18,833 bases of DNA from an uncultured Victivallales bacterium (GTDB taxonomy: Bacteria; Verrucomicrobiota; Lentisphaeria; Oligosphaerales; JAFGRS01): positions 1 through 18,833 of the forward strand of contig CAILKC010000697.1 in assembly GCA_903834675.1 (NCBI GenBank), given 5' to 3'. The translations under genes and the position numbers were made by a program. Each line of letters starts with the position of its first letter. Position 1 is the stretch's first letter. Under the pieces are notes generated by a model, which was not told the DNA's origin, did no database searches, and saw nothing but the letters and a program-made list of their open reading frames with translations. Shown here one piece after another: positions 6,870 to 14,690 of the stretch.

Positions 6870-8912
6870 ATGACTGTCCGAGCCGTGTTGCTGGCCTGCG
6901 CCGGGGTGGCGCTGATCTGCGGTTTCGGCTTTTTCAACGACTTTGTCCTGCGCCAGACCTACATGGTCGGCACCTTCATGCCGATCCCCGTCTATGGCGG
7001 GCTGATCCTCTTCCTCCTGCTGCTCAACCCGCTGCTGGGCCGAATCCGGCGTACGTGGATGTTCACCGGCCCGGAACTGGGATTCGCCATCGCCGCCATG
7101 CTATTCGCCTGCTTCATCCCCGGCCGCGGCCTGATGCACCATGCCATGGGTACCCTCATGCTGCCGCACCACTACGCCAAGACCGACCCCACCTGGAAAG
7201 AGGTCAAGGCGCTCGACCTGGTGCCGCCGAAGATGCTGGCCGATGTGAGCCTCGATGAGGATGCCGCCTTGGGCGGCTTCCTGCAGGGGCTGGGACAGGG
7301 GAGCACGCACATCAGCCTGAGCCGCATCCCCTGGAGTGCCTGGGTTAGAGCGTTCCTGTTCTGGGGACCGCTGCTCTTCACGGTGGTGGTGGCGCTCACC
7401 GGCCTGGCGCTGGTCGTGCATCGGCAGTGGGCCAGCCACGAGCAGATACCCTATCCCATCGTCGCCTTTGCGGAGGCCATTCTCCCGGCCCGCGGAAAGG
7501 CCTGGGGAAAGGTGTTTGAGAGCCGACTCTTCTGGATCAGCATGGCCGGCGTCTTCGTCATCCACATGAACAACTGCGCGGCGGTGTGGTGGCCGGACCG
7601 TATGATCCCGGTCCAGCTCCGCTTTGAGTTTCGGCCGCTGGTCCAGCTTTTCCCGGCCTTTGCCCGAGGTGACGGCTGGGACCTCGCCTACCCGCGTCTG
7701 CTGTTCACGGTGGTCGGGTTTGCCTACTTCCTCTCCTCCGAGCTGTCGTTGTCCATGGGCTTGGCGCCGTACCTCTATGCCTTCTTTAAGGGAACCTGCC
7801 TCGGCTATGGCATCGCGCTCGGCACCAACTTCTTCGCCTTGGAGAACATCGAGCGCGGGCTTTACGGCGGCGCCTATCTGGGAATCGGGCTGGTGATGCT
7901 CTACAATGGGCGCCGCTACTACGCCAACGTGGCGCGCCGCAGCTTCGGCCTGTCGGCGCCGGACCAGCCGGAAGCGTACGCGGTGTGGGGCGGCAGGATG
8001 CTTCTCCTGGCGGCCGCGGCCTTCGTGGCGCAGCTCATGACCCTGGGCCTCGACTGGCAGTTGGCGGTGCTCTACACCTTCTTCTTTCTGCTCATTTCCG
8101 TCGTGCTTAGCCGGGTGGTCGCCGAAACCGGCGCCTTCTTCATCCACTGCTACTTCTATCCCTGCGCGCTGCTGGTCACCTTTCTCGGGGCACTGGCCTT
8201 CGACCCCCGGACTCTGGCCACGCTGTTCCTGGTGACCGTGGTTCTCATGGTCGACCCGCGGGAGATCTTCATGCCCTTCGCCTCCCATGCCATCGCGCTG
8301 GCGGATCGCTTTCGCTTGCCCCTTGGCCGCACCGCGGCCTGCGGACTGGCGTCGGTGCTTGCCGGGCTGGTGGTGGCGACCTGTGCGACGCTTTACTGGC
8401 AGTATGACCAGGGATGCACCCGCGTCGGGGATGGCTGGAGCCTGAACGTGATGCGCTGGCCGTTCGACAACGCAGCACGCCTCGAACTGCGCCTTCAGGC
8501 ACTCGGTTACAGCGACCAGGCCACGGCGGCGCTCCCCGGCGGCTGGGCGCGTTTCAGCCGGGCTGCCCCGCACGGGGCGGGACTAATCGCCTTCGCCGGC
8601 ACCCTGGCGCTCGTGATCCTGTTCACCCTGGGTCGCATGCGCTTCCCGCGCTTTCCGCTGCACCCGGTGCTGTTTCTGGTCCTCGGCTCGTACCAGAGTC
8701 GGTATCTTGGCTTTTCTTTCCTGGTGGGTTGGCTGCTGAAAGGCATGGTGGTCAAGTACGGCGGCGCGCACCTGTATGCCCGCCTGAAGCCCCTGATGCT
8801 CGGGCTGATTGCCGGCGAGATGGCCGCGGGGGCCGTCACCATGCTGATCGGTGGGGTCTACTACTGGGTCCAGGGTCTGCCGCCCAAGTCCTACATCATC
8901 CTGGGAGCCTGA
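6870..8912 (+). CDS. DUF6785/DUF6784-family polytopic membrane protein (OPT-like)
   Basis: About 680 residues with more than ten hydrophobic membrane segments, starting with VLLACAGVALICGFGFF right after the start and GGLILFLLLLNPLL. The pattern resembles the OPT-like DUF6785 family with a C-terminal DUF6784 domain found in planctomycetes and relatives: a motif around EQIPYPIVAFAEAIL, a middle segment VVAETGAFFIHCYFYPCALL, MVDPREIFMPFASHAIALADRF, and a C-terminal part with HPVLFLVLGSYQSRYLGFSFL, GWLLKGMVVKYGG and LMLGLIAGEM. An oligopeptide/solute transport role is inferred from the OPT-like topology; no substrate is known. The frame extends upstream to 6666 but overlaps the preceding gene there. 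ATG 6870 lies 38 nt after the MmcB-like stop and has CGGAG about 9 nt upstream, so co-transcription is likely. The name is from memory of family features. Confidence 0.78.
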   Translation: MTVRAVLLACAGVALICGFGFFNDFVLRQTYMVGTFMPIPVYGGLILFLLLLNPLLGRIRRTWMFTGPELGFAIAAMLFACFIPGRGLMHHAMGTLMLPHHYAKTDPTWKEVKALDLVPPKMLADVSLDEDAALGGFLQGLGQGSTHISLSRIPWSAWVRAFLFWGPLLFTVVVALTGLALVVHRQWASHEQIPYPIVAFAEAILPARGKAWGKVFESRLFWISMAGVFVIHMNNCAAVWWPDRMIPVQLRFEFRPLVQLFPAFARGDGWDLAYPRLLFTVVGFAYFLSSELSLSMGLAPYLYAFFKGTCLGYGIALGTNFFALENIERGLYGGAYLGIGLVMLYNGRRYYANVARRSFGLSAPDQPEAYAVWGGRMLLLAAAAFVAQLMTLGLDWQLAVLYTFFFLLISVVLSRVVAETGAFFIHCYFYPCALLVTFLGALAFDPRTLATLFLVTVVLMVDPREIFMPFASHAIALADRFRLPLGRTAACGLASVLAGLVVATCATLYWQYDQGCTRVGDGWSLNVMRWPFDNAARLELRLQALGYSDQATAALPGGWARFSRAAPHGAGLIAFAGTLALVILFTLGRMRFPRFPLHPVLFLVLGSYQSRYLGFSFLVGWLLKGMVVKYGGAHLYARLKPLMLGLIAGEMAAGAVTMLIGGVYYWVQGLPPKSYIILGA

Positions 8913-8982
8913 GCCGCAACGCAAACGTGCCGAGCCTCCCGCAGAACCCCGCGTCTGGCCCTGGAGCCCGCGATGCCAGCGC

Positions 8983-9047
8983 CCGTTTCGGGCGGGTTCG
9001 CGGTACCCGCCGTCGGCAAGACCGCCGTCCGCAAGACCCCGAAACGG
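8983..9047. repeat. Inverted repeat enclosing a 15-nt tandem duplication
   Basis: In the 223-nt gap between the convergent membrane-protein and surface-protein genes, CCGTTTCGGG (8983-8992) is mirrored by CCCGAAACGG (9038-9047). Between the arms is a 15-nt unit, CCGCCGTCGGCAAGA (9007-9021), repeated at 9022-9036 with one mismatch. It could be a loose terminator structure or a duplicated protein-binding site. Confidence 0.45.
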
Positions 9048-9120
9048 CGGAAGCCCCGGCAGGGCCGGTGCGGACCGCCGACTCCAGGCGAGATGCGGGT
9101 GAGCCGAGGGTTCTGCAAGA

Positions 9121-9144
9121 GCCCCATCGTTCTGGCTATGGGGC
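9121..9144 (-). terminator. Stem-loop overlapping the surface-protein stop codon
   Basis: GCCCCAT (9121-9127) pairs perfectly with ATGGGGC (9138-9144) around a 10-nt loop; the TAG stop (9136-9138) lies at the loop and arm edge. No strong T-tract follows on the minus strand. It resembles the stop-overlapping hairpin at 1079-1097. Confidence 0.35.
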
Positions 9145-12100
9145 CAGGATACGGAAGTCATACGAGTAGTTGAAGGCGAAACTGATCGCCTTGCCCGCGT
9201 CGTTCTCGTACGACCCCTTGGCTCCCCACAGAAAGAAGCCGCCGCCCTCACTGCCGTCAGCGCCCGCCCGCACTGGGGTCAGGATGCCCTGGAATGACGC
9301 CGTCGTTGAGACGTGCGCTACCGTGTTCTTATTCGTCACCGAGTTCTCCGCCGAGTTATAGTCGTACCAGACTTTGAACGAGCCCGAGAAGAGGCCCGTC
9401 GCCCGAGCGAAGCTGATCGTCAGACTGGTCGGGTTCGCCCCAGCGTAGAGGTACTCCTCGCTGTCCCTATCCCACACCGGCGGCGTGGCCCGGGGCGCGG
9501 CGAAGCCGGTGCCGATACCCGTGGCGGGCGTGATGATAAGCGCCAAGCCGCCCGGCGAGCAGGACACGGGGTCCACCTCTCTGGACTCCGGATACGATAC
9601 GGTGGGCGGGGGGTCCGCTTCGCCCTCGTAGTTCGGGTCGGCCTCCGTGATCCTGACCGTTACCGTGATCGCGGGCAAGGCCCCGACCTCCCCCACCTCC
9701 AGCCCGTCCACATAGCGAGCGCGCAGGTCATCTATCTTGCTGTACTGGCCGCCGGAGATCCACAACCGGCGCAGGAAGCCCTCGTACTCCGCCGTAGCGG
9801 TCGGGTTGAGGCTCTCCCAGAAGAAGGCATTGCCCCCCAACACACGCACGATCACGGACGCCCCGACCCCCACCGGCTTACTGAACTCGACCAGACCGGA
9901 GAACGCCCCGCCCTTGTAGGCGCTCGGCGCGGTGTATAGCACCGTCCATACCCGTCCTCCCGCGTCCAGAATCAGCACGCTGCTCAGCGATACCCCCGTG
10001 CCGTCCGCCAGCTTGCCGGCGGTCTTGACGATTCCCGCCGTATCCACCGTGAAGGCCAGGTAGCCGCTGCCATAGTCCCCCGCGCCGGGCAGCGTCGCCG
10101 TGTAGTAGCCTTCATAGGTCTTGACCACGGTCGCCATTCCTGTGTCCTTCCAGACGCCGCGGTACATGGACAGAGACGCACCGGCGCGACCGCCGCCGTC
10201 ATGCTGCCAGCCTTCCACCAGCCCGAGGGCCGGCGGGGCAGGAGCCGCTCCAGTATAGGTCGGCTGGCTCACTCGCAGGTCCACTTCCAGGATGCTGGTG
10301 CCGGCATTCGCTCTTATCGGCCCGATCCAGAAGGAGCCGTCCAGGTCGCGCCGAGTGAAGGCGGTCGCGCTGAAAGCGTAGGTCTTGCCGCCGGCGGTGA
10401 ATTTACCGCTGACTTGCCCCTGCACGGTGACGGTCATGGTCGCCGCCGCCGGAGCCGCCGCGTCAGTGCCGGTCGCCCAGCCGTTGAACGTCCCCACCGC
10501 CCAGGGCGGCAGCGAGTTCACGGTGAGGGTGAAGATGATGCTGTCCGGCGTCTTGGCGTTGGCCACATTCGACACCGAAACCTTCACTTGCGCCGGCTTG
10601 CCCGCCGGGGTCGCGGCCGTCGGCACCCCGGCGATGGTCCGGGTGGCCGCGTTGTACTTCAGCCCCGCCGGCAGACCGGTCACCGTCACCGTCGGCAGAC
10701 AGTCGGAGTGAATCTCCAGTGGCAGAGAGAACGGCACCCCGACCATGGCGGGCTGGGGTACGGGGTTGGTCACGGTTGCCCGCACGATGGTCGCAACCGT
10801 CTGAAAGTACGCCGTCACGACCGCACCGGCATTCGGGACCACCAGCGTCCGAGTCGCCACCTGCGAGCCGTCCTCCCAGTGCAGGAAGGCATACAACTTG
10901 TCAGGTTTTGCCGTCAGCGTGGCCTTGGCCCCCGGCGCGTAGAGCCCCACCCCGCTCACGCTGCCGCCGCCGGTAGGGACTTCCGCCGCGATGCGCGCCT
11001 TGACCGTCAGCGTCTGCTTCACGGCGCCGGCGGCCTTGTAGTTCGCGCTCTCCGGCTGGCTGGCCGTGATGACCGCCGTGCCCGCGCCGACGACATGGAC
11101 CCTGCCGTCCACAATCTCAGCCACCGCTGGATTCGAGCTGCTGTAGAGCACCGGCAGGCCTGAGGAGGCGCTGGCGCCAGGGCTGAAGTCTGCATCCCCT
11201 GACGCTTTGAGCGGCAGCGACTTAAAGGTGACCGTGCAGGCGGCTTTGTTCACCACCAAGGTGACCGTTTTCGGCGTGACGGCATAGCGGGTGGTATCCG
11301 TGGGGGTGAAGGTGACGCCCAGGGACAGGGTGCCGACCGCGGGCTTGGTCCCGGCCGCGGGGCTGTAGACAAACTGTCCGGGGACATTGGCCCGGGCGTT
11401 GAGTTGAGTGGCGGAGAGCGCCGTGCCATAGACAATGGCCGCCGGATTCGCCCAGGTGATCACCAGACCGTCGGTCGGGTCTTCGTATTCGATCAGGTAT
11501 GCCTGCGCCACCGCGCCATTCAGGTCGTTCCACTGTCCGGGCAAGCCCAACGGCCACGAGTCGATCTGCATGGCTACATGGTTCTGAGCGCCGGAAGTGG
11601 AGCCCCACCAGTCGTCGGGTTCAGCGCCACCCGCGCCACTCCCCCAGTTGGCGTAGGCGCCGACGGCCGCCTGGCCGGAACCGTACGGCGGCGGCATTCC
11701 GTCTTGCCAGAACTTCGCCGCGGCCGTCACCCCATGAGCAAGCCAGTAGAAATTGCCCTCTGAGGCGCCAGGGATGGAGGCGCCGCTGTCGGAGGCGCCC
11801 AGCCAGACGCCGCGCGCCCCGCTGTCGGGATGCTTGTAGGTGGCCCATGGCATCAGGACGTCGAGGTCGGCGATGGAGTCCATCCCCTCATAGACCGCCG
11901 TGTTCTCCGCGGCGCTCTCGATGACCGCAAGGTGCCCCTTCCGGCCGTTGAGCGTGGCGGCCGCGGCGAGAGCCTGGGCCTGGGTCCACGTTGCCTTGGT
12001 CGTGACCAGTTCGTAGATCCTCCCAGCGAAGACAAACTGCTTGGCCGTCAAGTTGTTATAGGTGTAATCATCGGCGGCGGTATTTGCCGAAACGCCGCCC

Positions 12101-13152
12101 GGCGTGGTGATGCTGACATCCACCTTCTGACCGGCGCTGCCGCCTGGAGCGGTGGCCGTGATCTGCGTGGCCGAGTTGACCGTGAACGAGCTGGCTGCCC
12201 TCGTCCCGAACTTGACCGCCGTGGCGCCGATCAGACCGGCGCCCGTGATCGTCACACGGGTGCCACCCGCCGCCGGACCGTAGGTCGGGTTCAGACCGGC
12301 AATCGCCGGGCTCGCAAGCAACTCGGTCGGACGACTGTCCAGAGTCGCACCCCAGCCCGTTTTTCCCGGCAGATAGTAGATGATCACACGGTTGTCACCC
12401 TCGAACACGCCAAGACCAACGCTGGGGGCGTTCCCCTGGAAGTACGCGCCGTTCAGGTTGATGCAATCTGCGAACGCATAGTCCCCGAGGCTGCTGACCT
12501 GGTTGCCGATTACGACGCTGGTCAGGCCGCTGCAACCCTCGAACGCCGAGGGCCCGAGGCTGGTGACGCTGTTGGGAACCGTGACACTGGTCAGGCCGCG
12601 GCACTCGAAGAACGTATAGTCCCCGATGCTGCTGACGCGGCTGCCGATCACGACGCGGGTCAGGCCAGTGCAACTTTCGAACGCAGAGAGCCCGAGGTCG
12701 GTGACGCTGTCGGGAATCGTGACGCTGGTCAGGCCGGTGCAACCAAGGAACGCATAGTCCCCGATGCTGCTGACGTGGTTGCCCATCACGACGCTGGTCA
12801 GGCCGGTGCATAGCTCGAACGCAGAGTAGCCGATGCTGGTGACACTGTCGGGAATCGTGACGCTGGTCAGGCTGTCGCCGCATGAGGCAAACGCCCAATC
12901 CCCAATGCTGGTAACCGGCAGGCGGTCAATCTCGCCTGGGATTGCCACCGCACCGCCAAGTCCGATGTATTCGACAATCGTGACCTTGCCGCCTTCGATC
13001 GTGTAGTCGAAATCACCAAGAGCAGACTGGGCCTGCACCGCTCCCGACAGCGCCACCAGCCAGAGCAATAGCCTCACCGCGTCAACGAGGCTCAGACGCC
13101 TGGCCATCGTCTTCGCATCGATGCCCGTCGCCACCAAGGTTCCTGCCTTCAT
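9136..13152 (-). CDS. Secreted mosaic surface protein: LRR, IPT/TIG, C-type lectin, MBG/Ig-like, InlB-type repeat
   Basis: A 1,338-residue exported protein. An Arg-containing n-region and hydrophobic LLLWLVALSGAVQA give a signal peptide cleaved near 41/42. The domains in order are: BspA-type leucine-rich repeats (about 82-250); an IPT/TIG fold with GLNPTYGPAAGGTRVTITG (about 280-365); a C-type-lectin-like domain (about 370-558) with GGAEPDDWWG and GQWND, matching the EPD/EPN and WND sugar-site motifs; an MBG-like domain (about 562-635); a Big-type Ig domain (about 645-720); an InlB-type divergent B repeat (about 720-785) with LYAFLHWEDGS and AYF; a putative Ig domain (about 795-882) with GLPAGLKYNAATRTIAGVPT; and a 450-residue beta-rich tail of three similar modules that I cannot name. 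Adhesion and glycan binding outside the cell is the likely role. No sortase, PEP-CTERM or transmembrane anchor is seen at the C-terminus. I chose ATG 13152 because GGGGG (13161-13165) is 8 nt upstream; 13176 and 13107 are alternatives. Confidence 0.85.
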   Translation of the reverse strand: MKAGTLVATGIDAKTMARRLSLVDAVRLLLWLVALSGAVQAQSALGDFDYTIEGGKVTIVEYIGLGGAVAIPGEIDRLPVTSIGDWAFASCGDSLTSVTIPDSVTSIGYSAFELCTGLTSVVMGNHVSSIGDYAFLGCTGLTSVTIPDSVTDLGLSAFESCTGLTRVVIGSRVSSIGDYTFFECRGLTSVTVPNSVTSLGPSAFEGCSGLTSVVIGNQVSSLGDYAFADCINLNGAYFQGNAPSVGLGVFEGDNRVIIYYLPGKTGWGATLDSRPTELLASPAIAGLNPTYGPAAGGTRVTITGAGLIGATAVKFGTRAASSFTVNSATQITATAPGGSAGQKVDVSITTPGGVSANTAADDYTYNNLTAKQFVFAGRIYELVTTKATWTQAQALAAAATLNGRKGHLAVIESAAENTAVYEGMDSIADLDVLMPWATYKHPDSGARGVWLGASDSGASIPGASEGNFYWLAHGVTAAAKFWQDGMPPPYGSGQAAVGAYANWGSGAGGAEPDDWWGSTSGAQNHVAMQIDSWPLGLPGQWNDLNGAVAQAYLIEYEDPTDGLVITWANPAAIVYGTALSATQLNARANVPGQFVYSPAAGTKPAVGTLSLGVTFTPTDTTRYAVTPKTVTLVVNKAACTVTFKSLPLKASGDADFSPGASASSGLPVLYSSSNPAVAEIVDGRVHVVGAGTAVITASQPESANYKAAGAVKQTLTVKARIAAEVPTGGGSVSGVGLYAPGAKATLTAKPDKLYAFLHWEDGSQVATRTLVVPNAGAVVTAYFQTVATIVRATVTNPVPQPAMVGVPFSLPLEIHSDCLPTVTVTGLPAGLKYNAATRTIAGVPTAATPAGKPAQVKVSVSNVANAKTPDSIIFTLTVNSLPPWAVGTFNGWATGTDAAAPAAATMTVTVQGQVSGKFTAGGKTYAFSATAFTRRDLDGSFWIGPIRANAGTSILEVDLRVSQPTYTGAAPAPPALGLVEGWQHDGGGRAGASLSMYRGVWKDTGMATVVKTYEGYYTATLPGAGDYGSGYLAFTVDTAGIVKTAGKLADGTGVSLSSVLILDAGGRVWTVLYTAPSAYKGGAFSGLVEFSKPVGVGASVIVRVLGGNAFFWESLNPTATAEYEGFLRRLWISGGQYSKIDDLRARYVDGLEVGEVGALPAITVTVRITEADPNYEGEADPPPTVSYPESREVDPVSCSPGGLALIITPATGIGTGFAAPRATPPVWDRDSEEYLYAGANPTSLTISFARATGLFSGSFKVWYDYNSAENSVTNKNTVAHVSTTASFQGILTPVRAGADGSEGGGFFLWGAKGSYENDAGKAISFAFNYSYDFRILAP
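12457..12870 (-). repeat. Coding tandem repeat: six 69-bp LRR units, three 138-bp super-units
   Basis: Six consecutive 23-residue BspA-type LRR units alternate between type A (LTSVTIPDSVTSIG-SAF-type, with IPDSV) and type B (LTSVVMGNHVSSIGDYAF-type, with GN/GS and V in place of PDSV). The order A-B-A-B-A-B makes a 46-residue (138-bp) higher-order repeat copied three times. Confidence 0.85.
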
Positions 13153-13405
13153 GTCGTTTTCCCCCGCGGTAACCATCTTGCGCCACCCCGAAACACGGCC
13201 AGGCCCCCTACCGCTGTTGCGCCGCCCTTCACAGCGAGAAGCCTTCCCTACAGATCCGCCGGTCGGTGATCCTCAACCTGATTCCTTCGACGGTCCTTCG
13301 AAGCCCGGAACCACGCGGCGCCATCCTGCCCGCAAGCTTGATCCGTGATAGTCTACGGTAACGCCTCTTCAGGTCGGGTGCAATCCCGCCGCCAGGCACA
13401 GGGCG

Positions 13406-13459
13406 CAGGTCAGGTCCTAGGGTCCTAGGGTCCTAGGGTTCAGGGTTCAGGGTTCAGGC
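13406..13459. repeat. Short tandem repeats TCCTAGGG x3 then TTCAGGG x3
   Basis: After two CAGGT copies, three perfect 8-nt TCCTAGGG units (13415-13438) run directly into three 7-nt TTCAGGG units (13439-13459; the last ends C instead of G). The change of unit length and sequence at 13438/13439 suggests slippage and degeneration from a related heptamer/octamer. Confidence 0.9.
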
Positions 13460-13500
13460 CGGACATAACGGAATGAGACGTGCCGACGCGGTTCCCATTC

Positions 13501-13563
13501 CGATCCGGCCGGGACGCGCCGGATCGCCTGGAGGGCGGCCCTCCCCAGGCGCGAACGCGCTGG
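13501..13563 (-). terminator. Stacked, partly exclusive hairpins downstream of rluA-type gene
   Basis: Hairpin 1 is CGATCCGGC (13501-13509) with GCCGGATCG (13518-13526), 9 bp with an 8-nt loop. Hairpin 2 is 13526-13535 with 13539-13550, about 10 bp with a CC bulge and CGG loop. Hairpin 3, CCAGGCGCG (13545-13553) with CGCGCTGG (13556-13563), has one bulged G and competes with hairpin 2 for 13545-13550. They lie 80-145 nt past the rluA-type stop. A terminator or mRNA-end structure is the simplest reading; there is no T-tract. Confidence 0.4.
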
Positions 13564-13645
13564 TGAGCCGGCGGCCAGAAGCCCGGGATGAGGGAGTGAT
13601 TCGCACGCCGACCGCCAGCCGTTGGCGATACCTTCGAAGCATCAC

Positions 13646-14632
13646 CTATGGCGCTGCGACGCCACCGTTCCCTGCGCTTGCCGGGCTCTCGCCGCGCAGT
13701 TCGCAGAGCAGGCGCTCCAGGTCGTCTGGCAGGGGCGCGGTGAAGGACACCCGCTGGGCCGTGAGGGGATGCACAAAACCGAGGCGCCAGGCGTGCAGGG
13801 CGTGCCGACCCATGGCCGGCATGCCGGCCGGCTCGTGGGGGGCATCGAAGCGGTACTGGTGTTCGCCCAGCAGCGGATGGCCACGCAACGCCGCCTGCAC
13901 CCGAATCTGGTTGCGCTTGCCCGTCACCAATGACACCTCGACCCGCGCCGCCGCGGCAAACTGCTCACGCACGGCATACTGCGCCACGGCCTCTTTGGCG
14001 CGGGCATCGGTCCCGTGCGCCCGCCGTTGGCGGAAGGTCGAGGCGTCCCACGACAGCCGATCGCGCCAGGTCCCGCTAGTCGGCACGGGGCAGCCGAGGA
14101 GCACGGCCTGGTAGACGCGCTCCGGCGCCTGCGCTTCGAACTGGTCCTTGAGGACCTCGCTAGCCGCGGCGGTGCGCGCCAATAACACCAGACCGCTGGT
14201 GTCCCGATCGATGCGATGCACGACGTAGAGCCCCGTCCGCGCCTCGCGCCGAACCTGGTCCCGCAGCAGATCGAACACCGTCACCTCGGCGGTGCGCCCA
14301 TCCGGCAGCGGATCAACCAGTAACCCGGGCGGCTTGTCCACCACGATGATCGCGGCATCGCTGTACACGAGGCGTAGGAGATGACGCTTGGTCACAATGG
14401 ATCGGTCTGCCGCGGTCGACGACCCCGGGCGGTCCAGCCACACCCCAACGCCCTCGCCCGCCACCAGGCGGTGCGCCGCCGCCGCGAGGTCGACCGGCTC
14501 GCCATTCAGGTACACCTTGCCGCGCGCGAACCACTCGGCCACGCGCCGCCGCGATCCCCCCTCGGCGCAGCGCACCAGCCAGAGGTCCAGACGCATGCCG
14601 GCATCGACCGCGCTGACGACCCATTCCTGCAT
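13646..14632 (-). CDS. RluA-family pseudouridine synthase with S4 domain
   Basis: A 328-residue enzyme that isomerises uridine to pseudouridine in structured RNA, probably rRNA. An N-terminal S4 RNA-binding domain (residues 10-50: MRLDLWLVRC, RRRVAEWFARGKVYLNGEPVD) is followed by the RluA catalytic domain: VVDKPPGLLVDPLP (97-110), the signature HRIDRDTSGLVLLART (139-154) with catalytic Asp142, and the conserved SLVTGKRNQIRVQAALRGHPLLGEHQY (written in part: TGKRNQIR at 237-244). The order and length fit RluC/RluD-like members, but the exact site is not predictable. The start is the ATG at 14632, preceded by GAGGG (14640-14644) with a 7-nt spacer. An upstream ATG at 14668 in the same frame lacks a ribosome-binding site, and anything further up overlaps the GH2 gene. 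It follows the GH2 stop by 58 nt on the same strand, so it may share its transcript. Confidence 0.93.
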   Translation of the reverse strand: MQEWVVSAVDAGMRLDLWLVRCAEGGSRRRVAEWFARGKVYLNGEPVDLAAAAHRLVAGEGVGVWLDRPGSSTAADRSIVTKRHLLRLVYSDAAIIVVDKPPGLLVDPLPDGRTAEVTVFDLLRDQVRREARTGLYVVHRIDRDTSGLVLLARTAAASEVLKDQFEAQAPERVYQAVLLGCPVPTSGTWRDRLSWDASTFRQRRAHGTDARAKEAVAQYAVREQFAAAARVEVSLVTGKRNQIRVQAALRGHPLLGEHQYRFDAPHEPAGMPAMGRHALHAWRLGFVHPLTAQRVSFTAPLPDDLERLLCELRGESPASAGNGGVAAP

Positions 14633-14639
14633 CAGGATA

Positions 14640-14644
14640 CCCTC
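14640..14644 (-). promoter_or_regulatory. Ribosome binding site of the rluA-type gene
   Basis: GAGGG on the minus strand, 7 nt before the ATG at 14632. It favours that start over the ATG at 14668, which has no purine-rich site upstream. Confidence 0.55.
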
Positions 14645-14690
14645 ATTGGGGGTTTCGTCATTCGTCATCAGGCGGCAACATACGCCCGCC

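Larger units (their letters stand above)
13153..13645. other. 493-nt non-coding region upstream of the surface-protein gene
   Basis: No credible gene is seen here. From the surface-protein start outward it holds a GGGGG ribosome-binding site (13161-13165), a 6-bp palindrome CTTCGA/TCGAAG (13285-13290, 13298-13303), a possible minus-strand -10 (TAGACT, 13355-13350) without a good -35, the tandem repeat tract (13406-13459) and stacked hairpins (13501-13563) that lie downstream of the rluA-type gene. The surface-protein promoter must lie here or in upstream read-through. Confidence 0.6.

Noticed and set aside
7101..8573. Minus-strand open frame of 490 codons
   Set aside because: Antisense to the membrane-protein gene; Glu/Gly/Arg/His-rich with no hydrophobic or domain structure.
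10201..12813. Several plus-strand open frames of 100-330 codons
   Set aside because: All are antisense to the surface-protein gene, whose own frame shows clear domain signatures throughout.
12457..12870. CRISPR-like regular repeats
   Set aside because: The periodicity is 69 bp, continuous and in frame with LRR protein units, with no distinct spacers.
13350..13412. Possible cobalamin-type riboswitch (segment with GGGTGCAATCCCG and CACAGGG)
   Set aside because: It only forms a short local hairpin; the B12-box and the overall multi-arm fold cannot be built, and the flanking genes have no cobalamin link.
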